Source of the DNA: Elusimicrobiota bacterium | GTDB lineage: Bacteria > Elusimicrobiota > Elusimicrobia > UBA1565 > UBA9628 | DNA length: 64,000 nt | Reading direction: 5' to 3' | NCBI GenBank assembly: GCA_023249645.1 | Contig: JAHFCF010000002.1 | Location: forward strand, 1-64,000 | Shown: positions 18,192 through 25,385 of the stretch, piece after piece | How positions within the stretch are numbered: the stretch's first letter is position 1 | Layout: every line of letters starts with the position of its first letter | Notes under the pieces: model-generated | What the model was told of the DNA's origin: nothing | Databases searched by the model: none | What the model saw: only the letters and a program-made list of their open reading frames with translations | Program-made: the position numbers and the translations under genes

Positions 18192-18940
18192 GCTTTGGCG
18201 TCCTCTTCTTGGAGTTTGACATATTTGAGCCAGCGATGAAACGCGGCCAGACCGGCCCAGACCAGGCCGGGGGTGCCGTCCAAGATGCCGAGCTTCAAGA
18301 CCGCGCGCGTGAAGAATTCCACGGGCAGGATGAGGTGATTGCAGGCGTGGTAGCGCCGCCCTTCTTGGTAATGCTTGCGCGCGGCCAGCGTGGTGTAGCG
18401 GTCGAGCTTGCCCAGGTAGTCGGAGATGTCGCGGTAGGGCTCATGGCGCATGGCACCCTCGAGCCTACCCACACGGCCGGAGATCTTCAAACTCTCATGG
18501 ACGAATCCGCCGACGAAGGACGCTCCCTCCCGACGGAAGAGCCGCAGATGCGACTCACGGCCCATGCCGCCCCATCTCAGTCGTCGACCCAAGAACCAGA
18601 TCTCAAAGGGGATCCTATACGCCGCGGCATCGGGCCGTACCATGGCGTGCCGGATGGCCTGCGACAGGCCCGACGTCACTCGCTCGTCCGGATCGATCCA
18701 AAGGCACCATTCCCCACAGGCCGCGTCCAGAGAAGCCTGGCGCTGGGAGGCATAGTCGTCGAAGCGGCGGCGCAGCACCTGGACACCTGAGGCGCTCGCG
18801 ATTTCCGCGGTCCGATCCTTGGTTTCCGTGTCAACCACGACCACGACCTCATCGGCCAGGCCCTCCAGGCTCTTCAGGCAGCCGGGAAGATCGACCTCCT
18901 CATCGGTCGCGATCAAAATCGCGCTGAGCTTGGGTTTCAT
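18188..18940 (-). CDS. Glycosyltransferase family 2 (WaaE/KdtX-like)
   Basis: A 250-residue GT-A enzyme. Begins LSAILIATDEEVDLPGCLKS, has the nucleotide-binding Asp in VVVVDTETKDRT and the metal motif in CLWIDPDERV. The C-terminal part (FVGGFVHESL, RYTTLAARKHYQEGRR, KLGILDG) matches LPS core beta-1,4-glucosyltransferases of the WaaE type. ATGA overlaps with both neighbours. Predicted to extend the LPS core on the cytoplasmic side. Confidence 0.88.
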   Translation of the reverse strand: MKPKLSAILIATDEEVDLPGCLKSLEGLADEVVVVVDTETKDRTAEIASASGVQVLRRRFDDYASQRQASLDAACGEWCLWIDPDERVTSGLSQAIRHAMVRPDAAAYRIPFEIWFLGRRLRWGGMGRESHLRLFRREGASFVGGFVHESLKISGRVGRLEGAMRHEPYRDISDYLGKLDRYTTLAARKHYQEGRRYHACNHLILPVEFFTRAVLKLGILDGTPGLVWAGLAAFHRWLKYVKLQEEDAKA

Positions 18941-19974
18941 GCCAGGAGTCCTCGATACAGAGCTTCCGTCGCATCGGCAAAGCGCTTGAGCGTGTAGCGC
19001 GCGTCGAACCGGCGCCGCGCCGCGGCCCCCAGGCGCGCCGCCAGAGACGGATCCTGGAGAAAGCGCTTGAGCGCCTCGGCCAGAGCCTGGGGATCGCCCG
19101 GCGGCACGAGAAAACCGGTCTCATCGTCCACGACCAGGTCCGGCAGGCAGCCCACGGCGCTCGCCACGACCGGACGGCCGGCCGCCATCCACTCCAGAGC
19201 CGCGCGGGAGACGGCCTCGGAACCCGTGGAAGCGACGATGCCGACGGAGCAGCGCTGCATTTGAGCGCTGACATCCTCCACGAACCCTGTAAACTCCCAC
19301 ATCCCTCCCAAGCCCAGCTCAGCGACAAGACCGTCGAGCCGGGCACGGCGCTGGGGGGACCCTCCTCCGACGGCGACAAACCGAACCTGGGGATGATCGG
19401 CCTTGATTCCTGCGGCCGCCGCCATCAGAGTCTCATGGCCCTTGACGGGATCCAGGCGGCCCAAGAGGCCGAAGACAGGGGCAGCCGGCAGAGCAAGCGC
19501 CGCGCCCGCCTCGATACCCTGAGGGATCATGACGACCCGAGTCTTGGGAAAAGCCTGGGCGAGATCGGACTGGATGCGTGCATTGGCCGCGATGAAGGCG
19601 GTCGTGCGCGAGGCCAGCAGACGCGCCAGGGGGTTCTTCACCGCTGGCCGGGCATCGCCGCGGGTGCGCACCACGGGCACGCTGCTGAACGCGGCCAAAG
19701 CCGCTGCCAGACAATGGGCTCGGCCCGTGTGGGCATTGATGAGCTCCAAACCTGCCTGCCGGACCTTCGCGCGCAGGCGCGGCAGGCAGGACCAGGGGCG
19801 GCGCAAGCCCAGGGTCTTCAACCCCCAGCGGGAGGCCTGATGCAGGAGAGGAGAATCCTCACGTCCCCAAAAATGGATCTCGTGGCCGCGGCGCTGCAGC
19901 TCGGCCGAGAGGGTCAGGGCATAATGGGCGATGCCGGAATCCCAGGGCTCGTCTTCGATCTGCAGGATCCTCAT
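18937..19974 (-). CDS. Glycosyltransferase family 4
   Basis: A 345-residue GT-B enzyme. The N-terminus has GIAHYALTLSAELQRRGHEIHF and the C-terminal donor domain has FGLLGRLDPVKGHETLM and then GSEAVSRAALEWMAAGRPVV, the GT4 E-x7-E motif, and GFLVPPGDPQALAEAL. ATGA overlaps at both ends. Likely acts on LPS core or O-chain; sugar specificity cannot be read from sequence. Confidence 0.9.
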   Translation of the reverse strand: MRILQIEDEPWDSGIAHYALTLSAELQRRGHEIHFWGREDSPLLHQASRWGLKTLGLRRPWSCLPRLRAKVRQAGLELINAHTGRAHCLAAALAAFSSVPVVRTRGDARPAVKNPLARLLASRTTAFIAANARIQSDLAQAFPKTRVVMIPQGIEAGAALALPAAPVFGLLGRLDPVKGHETLMAAAAGIKADHPQVRFVAVGGGSPQRRARLDGLVAELGLGGMWEFTGFVEDVSAQMQRCSVGIVASTGSEAVSRAALEWMAAGRPVVASAVGCLPDLVVDDETGFLVPPGDPQALAEALKRFLQDPSLAARLGAAARRRFDARYTLKRFADATEALYRGLLA

Positions 19975-21479
19975 GCCGCCACCGCCGAAGAGAGCATCGC
20001 CGACGCCTGAGCGAAGACTTCATCGACCGTGATGAGCCGCATGCACAGGAAATGACCCCGCGGGCAGGTCTTGGTCCCATGGAGGCTGCAGGGCCGGCAG
20101 GCCAGCTCCTTTTCCACGACCCGATGTCCGGCCCCGTAAGGGAAGAAACCGAGCTCCCGCGTGGTGGGCCCGAAGATCGCCAGGGTGGCAACGCCCGAGG
20201 CCGTGGCCAGATGCATGGGACCGGAGTCGTTGGTCACGAAGAGCGCCAGACGGCCCATGAGGGCCTTGAGCTGGGCCAGATCCGTGCGGCCGGACCAGTC
20301 CAAAACGCCGGAGTCTCGCGCGATGGCAGCGCAGAGGGCCGCATCGGCCTGGCCGCCGACCAGGACCACCGGCAGACCCTCGGCGCGCAGGCGCGAGGCG
20401 AGCTGCGCGAACCTCTCGGGCAGCCAGCGCTTGGTGGGCCAGACCGAGCCGGGGTGCATGCCGATGACGCGCTCCTGCGCGCCGATGCCGGACGCGCGCA
20501 GCCGGGAGTTGACGGCTTCAAGCGCCATGGAATCCTTGGCCACGTAGAGGGACTCATCCTCGCGCGGACGCAGGCCGGGCTTGAGCGGCCCCAAGAGAGC
20601 CAGATTGCGCTCGAGATCGTGCATGAGCCACACGAACGGCACGGCATCCGTCAGGAAGCATCGTCCGACGCTCGTCTCAAAGCCGATGCGGCGCGGGATC
20701 GCGGCCAGCCAAGCGAGAAGCGCGCTGCGCAGAGACCGGTGGGGGATCAAGGCCAGATCGAAGCCTTGGCGGCGCAAGCCGCGGGCGAGTCGCCAGAGGC
20801 CGCCCAAACCGCGGCTGACGCCGCGCTTGTCATCCGGGATCACCTCGTCCACATAGGGGGAACGGAAAAGCTCCGCGCTCTGGGGCAGGGTCAGCACGCT
20901 CACGCGGCACTCCGGCGCCAGGGCCTTGAGTTCGCGCGCCAGGGGAAGGGTCAGCAGGCTGTCGCCGAAAAAAGCGCTCTGGAGGATGAGGACCTTGCCC
21001 AAGACCGGATGGGGGACCGCTTTCGCGCCGAAATCTCCCAAGGACAGCCAGCGCTCGCGGATGGGGATGCCCCACGGCTTCAAAGCGTCGAGATACCTCT
21101 CGGCCGTGTGGCGCTCCAAAGCCGGAGAAGGCAGGCGCAAGGCGACGAAGAGCCGGCGCGCCAGGGCGTTCTTGCGATAGACGCTGACCGCGCCGACGAC
21201 GGAAAACCGGCGGATGAAGAACGAGCGAAGATTGGCATGAAGATCCAGAAGATGGGTGAATCCTCCCGCCCGGATGCGCCGCAGCGCGTCGCCCAGGCCC
21301 CGGAAGACGATGACCTCATCGACGCCCGGCATGCCGGCCGCGAGCGCGGCATAGGAGGGCTTGACCAGCACCGAGATGGAGCAGTCCCGCCAATGGGCCT
21401 TGAGATTCTTGTAGACCGGGGCGGTCAAAGCGACGTCCCCCAAGGAAGAAAGACGGATGACGAGGATCTTATTCGGCAT
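19971..21479 (-). CDS. Double-headed GT9 protein: truncated heptosyltransferase domain fused to a full heptosyltransferase
   Basis: A 502-residue protein, well above the usual 330-360 for GT9. Residues 1 to about 150 form one N-terminal GT9 Rossmann domain (ILVIRLSSLGDVALTAPVYK, then HLLDLHANLRS). A second N-terminal signature, VLILQSAFFGDSLLTLPLAR, begins near residue 165, followed by a complete enzyme with GMHPGSVWPTKRWLPERFA, VTNDSGPMHLATASGV and a cysteine-rich CRPCSLHGTKTCPRGHFLC tail. The first copy has no donor-binding C-terminal half. The ATG at 21479 is in frame after 44 rejected codons. It is first in the operon, 31 bases downstream of a minus-strand TATAAT. Second half is probably WaaF-like. 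Confidence 0.85.
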   Translation of the reverse strand: MPNKILVIRLSSLGDVALTAPVYKNLKAHWRDCSISVLVKPSYAALAAGMPGVDEVIVFRGLGDALRRIRAGGFTHLLDLHANLRSFFIRRFSVVGAVSVYRKNALARRLFVALRLPSPALERHTAERYLDALKPWGIPIRERWLSLGDFGAKAVPHPVLGKVLILQSAFFGDSLLTLPLARELKALAPECRVSVLTLPQSAELFRSPYVDEVIPDDKRGVSRGLGGLWRLARGLRRQGFDLALIPHRSLRSALLAWLAAIPRRIGFETSVGRCFLTDAVPFVWLMHDLERNLALLGPLKPGLRPREDESLYVAKDSMALEAVNSRLRASGIGAQERVIGMHPGSVWPTKRWLPERFAQLASRLRAEGLPVVLVGGQADAALCAAIARDSGVLDWSGRTDLAQLKALMGRLALFVTNDSGPMHLATASGVATLAIFGPTTRELGFFPYGAGHRVVEKELACRPCSLHGTKTCPRGHFLCMRLITVDEVFAQASAMLSSAVAA

Positions 21480-21510
21480 GGATTGCGCGCACGCGCGCGA
21501 GATTTTAAGT

Positions 21511-21518
21511 ATTATACT
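21511..21518. promoter_or_regulatory. Overlapping divergent -10 elements
   Basis: On the plus strand TATACT lies at 21513-21518; on the minus strand TATAAT reads 21516-21511. The two -10 boxes share bases, so one site could fire in both directions, for the 14-kb LPS operon (minus) and for the CheC-like unit (plus). No convincing -35 was seen for either. Confidence 0.55.
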
Positions 21519-21524
21519 ATTTCC

Positions 21525-21551
21525 ATGGCGCCCCCCGGAGACCTCCCATGA
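21525..21551 (+). CDS. Eight-codon leader ORF coupled to the CheC-like gene
   Basis: ATG at 21525 starts MAPPGDLP followed by TGA at 21549-21551, which overlaps the CheC-like ATG as ATGA. The ATG is 6 bases after the TATACT box, so the transcript may begin at or next to this ATG. Too short for a protein; it could serve translational coupling. Confidence 0.35.
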   Translation: MAPPGDLP

Positions 21552-22189
21552 AACCTCTCGATTGCGTGCCGCCGGCCTTGCTCCACGCCATCCGCCACGG
21601 CGTGGACACAAGCGCCTCGGGCCTGGCCCGGATGTCCTGCCTCAGCTGTCAGTTGGAAACGACCTCCATCGAGACGTTCTCTTTGGAAAGATTCCGGGGC
21701 GGCCTGGCGGCCAGCCCGACGGTCTACAGCAGCGTCCGCTTCTCCATCCCCGGAGGTCTCTTCGTCGCTCTGTTCTCCACGCCCAACGCCGCGGCTCTAG
21801 CGGACGCTTTTCTGAAGCATGGCACGGAGAAACGCGTCCAGTCAGCTCTCACTCCAGCAGCGATCGCGGAGATCTCCAACATCCTGGTCAACGCCGTCGT
21901 CAATTCGTTGGGAGACGCAGCAGGGTCGGGATTCCTCCTCTCAGCGCCGGAGGCGGTCCAGGACACGAAAGCGAACATCCTCGATCAGGCGATGGAGAGA
22001 TTTAAAATCTGCGGCCGGCAGGGCGAGATCCGATGCCACGACGGGGCGTTCCTCCGATTCGCCGACAGCGACGCCTATTTCACGATCATCAATTACCTCC
22101 ACCTCTCCTCGCCCATACTGCCGGTGACCTGCAACGTCTTCATCCTGCTCAATGCCTTATGGGGGAACGCCGTCCCGGCCGCCGATTGA
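21548..22189 (+). CDS. CheC/CheX-like protein
   Basis: A 213-residue soluble protein. Its central part fits the CheC-family active helix: E108 and N111 (AEISNILVN) followed after exactly 22 residues by P134 (LLSAP), the E-xx-N-x22-P pattern of CheC, CheX and FliY phosphatases. The preceding GGLFVALFSTPNAAALADAFL matches the strand-helix that precedes the second active helix in CheC. The usual Asp/Ser four residues before the Glu is Ala here. Two cysteines (CLSC) lie near residue 31. CheC proteins dephosphorylate CheY-type receivers. No chemotaxis or flagellar gene is in the window, so its partner is unknown. Confidence 0.6.
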   Translation: MKPLDCVPPALLHAIRHGVDTSASGLARMSCLSCQLETTSIETFSLERFRGGLAASPTVYSSVRFSIPGGLFVALFSTPNAAALADAFLKHGTEKRVQSALTPAAIAEISNILVNAVVNSLGDAAGSGFLLSAPEAVQDTKANILDQAMERFKICGRQGEIRCHDGAFLRFADSDAYFTIINYLHLSSPILPVTCNVFILLNALWGNAVPAAD

Positions 22190-22201
22190 CGGCCCTTGCC
22201 C

Positions 22202-23386
22202 ATGCCTGCCTCCATCTACGAACTGGTCAATCTCTTCCAATGTGAAGTCTACATGGGCGTGACGGAATTGCCCATGGACAAACAGCTGGCCCAGGACAAG
22301 GTCTCGCCTCCCGCGCCGATCCGGCACTGGAATTTCACGGCCAAGGACATCCTCCCGCGCCAGATCGAGTCCTTTGCCGACATCCAGGAAGCCTCCCAGT
22401 TCTTCGACGCGTATCTGCAGGCGCGCTCCCGCGCCGGTTGGAAGATCACGCGGGCTGACACGAACCCGCCCGCCGCTCTGGCCCACTCGCGCACCCAGGT
22501 CGTCTACAAGCTGGCCCAGCCGCCTCAGAATCCCGCGGAAAGGATCCTGCGCCTCTCCCTGAAGACCGCGGGGCTCCTGCTCCAAGGCGGGCTCCTCCTG
22601 GGGATCGGGTTCGCCACCTTCATCGCCGCCGGGCTCTTCGTCCTGCCGCACCTCATCGATCCGATCCGGACCAAAGAAGCCGTGAGCGCGCATCTGCAGG
22701 AGATCCTGCAGCAGCCCGTCGAGATCGGCGATATCACCCTGACGCCGCGCGGGCTGAGACTCTACGGCTTGAAGATCGGCGCGCTGACACACTCCGGCCG
22801 CATCCTGGAATGCGACACGGCTTTGGTCTCCATGAGATCAGCGCCCTCCCTGGGCAAGCCCCTGGAGCTCGACACCATCAAGCTCTTCTCTCCGCGCATC
22901 CACATCTGTCGGGACGAACAAGGCCTCTGGAATTTCGCCGAGCTGGCGGCCAAACTGGCCAACACCCCCGAGCTCGCCGCAGAATGCTCCCTGCCTGTCG
23001 CCTTCGCTTCCATCGCCTTTACGCCCAAGAACATCTCCATCCATGATGGGACGCTCCAGGTGGAGGATCTCGCGCAGCACGCGAACATCCTGAGCGGACG
23101 CATCGATCTGAACGTGCGCGAGTTCAGCGGCCACAGCCCCTTCGAATTCACCCTCAATTTCGACGACTACAACTCGGACAACACCGGCCGAGCGGCGAAG
23201 ATCTCGCTGTTCATCGAAGGCCTGATGTCCCTCTCCGCCTTCAACTGGAACGCCCTCTGGCTGCGCCCGGACAAGATGATGCTCAAGGTCGACGGCAAGA
23301 TCGCCGAGGTGAGCGGCGCGCAGATCCAGGACGTCGCCACCCTGTTCTTGGCCATCAAGCACGACGCCTCTTTATATAAAAAATAG
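22202..23386 (+). CDS. Membrane protein with degenerate GIY-YIG-like N-terminus and AsmA-like C-terminus
   Basis: A 394-residue protein starting at ATG 22202, 12 bases after the CheC-like stop; an in-frame TTG lies two codons earlier. Residues 4-22, SIYELVNLFQCEVYMGVTE, resemble the GIY...YIG core of GIY-YIG nucleases, but the catalytic Arg position is Lys and no full active site is apparent. One transmembrane helix follows (about residues 125-150, GLLLGIGFATFIAAGLFVLP). The C-terminal 240 residues (VEIGDITLTPRGLRLYGLKI, then SPRIHICRDEQGLWNFAELA) look like the AsmA/DUF748 lipid-transport-like fold. So a cytoplasmic head would be joined to a periplasmic AsmA-like part. The GIY-YIG reading is tentative. 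Confidence 0.6.
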   Translation: MPASIYELVNLFQCEVYMGVTELPMDKQLAQDKVSPPAPIRHWNFTAKDILPRQIESFADIQEASQFFDAYLQARSRAGWKITRADTNPPAALAHSRTQVVYKLAQPPQNPAERILRLSLKTAGLLLQGGLLLGIGFATFIAAGLFVLPHLIDPIRTKEAVSAHLQEILQQPVEIGDITLTPRGLRLYGLKIGALTHSGRILECDTALVSMRSAPSLGKPLELDTIKLFSPRIHICRDEQGLWNFAELAAKLANTPELAAECSLPVAFASIAFTPKNISIHDGTLQVEDLAQHANILSGRIDLNVREFSGHSPFEFTLNFDDYNSDNTGRAAKISLFIEGLMSLSAFNWNALWLRPDKMMLKVDGKIAEVSGAQIQDVATLFLAIKHDASLYKK

Positions 23387-23418
23387 GTGTCAGGCTTTCT
23401 CGTATTTTCCGTATTTTT
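23386..23418. repeat. Dispersed repeat copy A, between two convergent stops
   Basis: Reads GGTGTCAGGCTTTC then TCGTATTTTCCGTATTTTT on the plus strand. It fills the gap between the TAG of the AsmA-like gene and the TAA of the metzincin gene. Related copies are at 32895-32929 and 55049-55080, all in the same orientation; a weak fourth may be at 40776-40800. Confidence 0.7.
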
Positions 23419-25285
23419 ATCTACTGCCCGCAAGCAGCAAGGACATGGCCTTGAGTAAGTCGAGAGGCGTAACGGCTCTGGCGGCACCTCCCATAATGTT
23501 GTTGGGAAAGTTAATTTCCCGGAATGTGTGCCGACGAGTATCATAAATATACTCATACTCATCCGGCAGGCCCAGAATATGGCCAAACTCATGGGCCGGC
23601 GTCTGGAATGCCATCTCACGGCCGATCGCAATCCCATCTGGTTGGGCATGGGCGGATAAGGCACCGGCCTCGATAAGCCGCAAGCTCCCAGAAGAGAAGC
23701 TCTCTCCTGGACTCAAGCGGCGCACGCTGATCTCTGTCCGAAAAGTATAGGGTTGGCCATCGACCTCGAATTCTCCCTGCCAATAATGCTCGATGGAGGC
23801 TTGGACGTATCCGGGCACGCGTTCTTCCTGTATATCCGTCTCGAAATGCCCCTGAAGGAGAAATCCTCCTGAAACCTGGGTAAGACGCAGATTCTTATTG
23901 TGCGGAATCCAAAGCGGTTGATGCGGCTTTCCGTAATGCTCTCCGGGGGCCATGAATTCATTAATGAGCCGGTTTCCGGTATAGTGATCAAGGTTCAAGG
24001 CAAGCACCTTCAGCCTTCGACTCATTGTTTCCACATAATGCTGCAAGTTCGTCAATGCTCGCGTCCGCATTGCCCGGGGGAACCGCCCATCCAAGGAAAC
24101 GATACGATGGCGCTGAATGCGTTTTTCAACGTTAAAAATCCGTTCGTCCAATTGTTTTGATTTTTTTCTTGAGCTATAGCTATGCTCCTTCCGATCTTGC
24201 TCACCCTCTGCCGGCAGCAACTTCTCAAACTCTTCAAGCGTACCCAGATGCCAGATCTTATCACCACTTGCCTGCATCAACTGATGACTTCCCTTGGGAA
24301 TAAACGGCTTGATGAGCGTCTCTAGCCGTGCCATCTTATATCGGATCTCGCGCTCGCGCAATAATTCTTCAGACACAACGGGATTGACCAGGAAGCTTTG
24401 ATAAACATCCTTGGCCAAAGCCTTAACCTCCGGAGATACGCCGGGGGCCACTTGCACATCCCGCAGCATTTCTCTTGCATGCTGCTCTATGGCGACGAGA
24501 GCGCCGGCACGGGCTTCTGGAGGCTCCAAATCCCTTGCCCGCAGCATACCCACATAAAGTTTGCGAAGGAGAGCTCTAAGATAGCTGGGGTCCCGGGCCA
24601 AAAAAGAAAGTCTTGCATTTTTATCATCTATGGCTTTGGAAAGGAGAGCATCGACTTCCGGTGTGGCAATCGGAGGGAGATCTGTTACTTGAAATGCTGG
24701 TATGTCCCCAGTCGGAGGCATATCCTGAGCCGCAGATCGACGGCTCATGCGGCGAGGCATCGCCAATGCGGCCTCAGCCGAACCGGGAATGGTGGCCACA
24801 TGCCCCAACTCCGGCCGTTCTCCAGCGATCTGAGTCATGATCTGACGCGCCAAACCACTCAGTTCGATTTCCGACATCTGCTCCAGCTTTTCCGGCGTCA
24901 GCTGGTCCAAAATTCCCCGCGTTTGTGACAGGATCGCCTGGGCGGATAAAGGCGTCCCTGGCACGGTCAGAGTGAATTGACCCAAGTTGTTTTGTTCAAC
25001 TGCCGCAGAACGCTGAAGAAAGACAACGAGGTTCTCATTGAGCATTGGATGCAATGGCAATGAAGCGGGAGCCTCGGCACTCGGAGGCGCGGGCGACTGC
25101 GGTGCTTCCAGAGAGGAAAGTATGAAGCTGCGCACGGACAGAATCGGCGCTGCAAAAGCTGCAGGCACTCTGGCAGCCGAACCGTTCACACCGACAGCAC
25201 TGCCCGCAAAGGCAGAGATGGGCAAAGAAGCTACAGCAGGACTTAACGACAGGAGGAGGACTACCGAGCGAAGGATAGACTTCAC
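23417..25285 (-). CDS. Exported zinc metalloprotease of metzincin type
   Basis: A 622-residue protein with a signal peptide (SVVLLLSLSPAVASLPISAFAG). The C-terminal catalytic motif HEFGHILGLPDEY begins at about residue 565, giving three zinc ligands HExxHxxGxxD, and NNIMGG about 30 residues later (Met near 598) is a plausible Met-turn. The first 500 residues are mostly helical with an Ala/Pro-rich start and no known domain; they may be a large prodomain. Two of the dyad repeats and a hairpin lie in the 83 bases before its start. The gene is less GC-rich than the LPS genes around it. Substrate unknown; secreted or surface location inferred from the signal. Confidence 0.8.
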   Translation of the reverse strand: MKSILRSVVLLLSLSPAVASLPISAFAGSAVGVNGSAARVPAAFAAPILSVRSFILSSLEAPQSPAPPSAEAPASLPLHPMLNENLVVFLQRSAAVEQNNLGQFTLTVPGTPLSAQAILSQTRGILDQLTPEKLEQMSEIELSGLARQIMTQIAGERPELGHVATIPGSAEAALAMPRRMSRRSAAQDMPPTGDIPAFQVTDLPPIATPEVDALLSKAIDDKNARLSFLARDPSYLRALLRKLYVGMLRARDLEPPEARAGALVAIEQHAREMLRDVQVAPGVSPEVKALAKDVYQSFLVNPVVSEELLREREIRYKMARLETLIKPFIPKGSHQLMQASGDKIWHLGTLEEFEKLLPAEGEQDRKEHSYSSRKKSKQLDERIFNVEKRIQRHRIVSLDGRFPRAMRTRALTNLQHYVETMSRRLKVLALNLDHYTGNRLINEFMAPGEHYGKPHQPLWIPHNKNLRLTQVSGGFLLQGHFETDIQEERVPGYVQASIEHYWQGEFEVDGQPYTFRTEISVRRLSPGESFSSGSLRLIEAGALSAHAQPDGIAIGREMAFQTPAHEFGHILGLPDEYEYIYDTRRHTFREINFPNNIMGGAARAVTPLDLLKAMSLLLAGSR

Positions 25286-25301
25286 CGTAAGAAGATTCTA
25301 T

Positions 25302-25307
25302 CGCACA
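25302..25307 (-). promoter_or_regulatory. Possible -10 box for the metzincin gene
   Basis: The minus strand reads GATAGAATC about 17-22 bases before the ATG at 25285, containing TAGAAT. No clear -35 was found. The dyad array lies upstream of this box, so here it would be outside the transcript if this promoter is real. Confidence 0.3.
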
Positions 25308-25324
25308 GACGCCCACCGCACTAT

Positions 25325-25385
25325 GAGTCTTTAGGGCCAAAAAGCGGCGGCAAAGGACCTAGGACTTTCTAGGTCCTTTGGACCC
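25325..25385 (-). repeat. Array of dyad repeats upstream of the metzincin gene, including an 11-bp hairpin
   Basis: Minus-strand copies: GGGTCCAAAGGACC (25385-25372), TAGGTCCTTTGCC (25361-25349) and GGCCCTAAAGACTC (25338-25325). Spacing is less regular (about 26 and 21) than in the other arrays. AAAGGACCTAG (25352-25362) and CTAGGTCCTTT (25369-25379) form a perfect 11-bp stem with a 6-base loop, and the waaA TAG stop (25371-25369) lies in it. It could end waaA transcription, regulate the protease, or both. Confidence 0.6.

Noticed and set aside
20052-21551. A 499-codon open frame on the plus strand
   Set aside because: Antisense to the GT9 fusion gene, which has strong family motifs.
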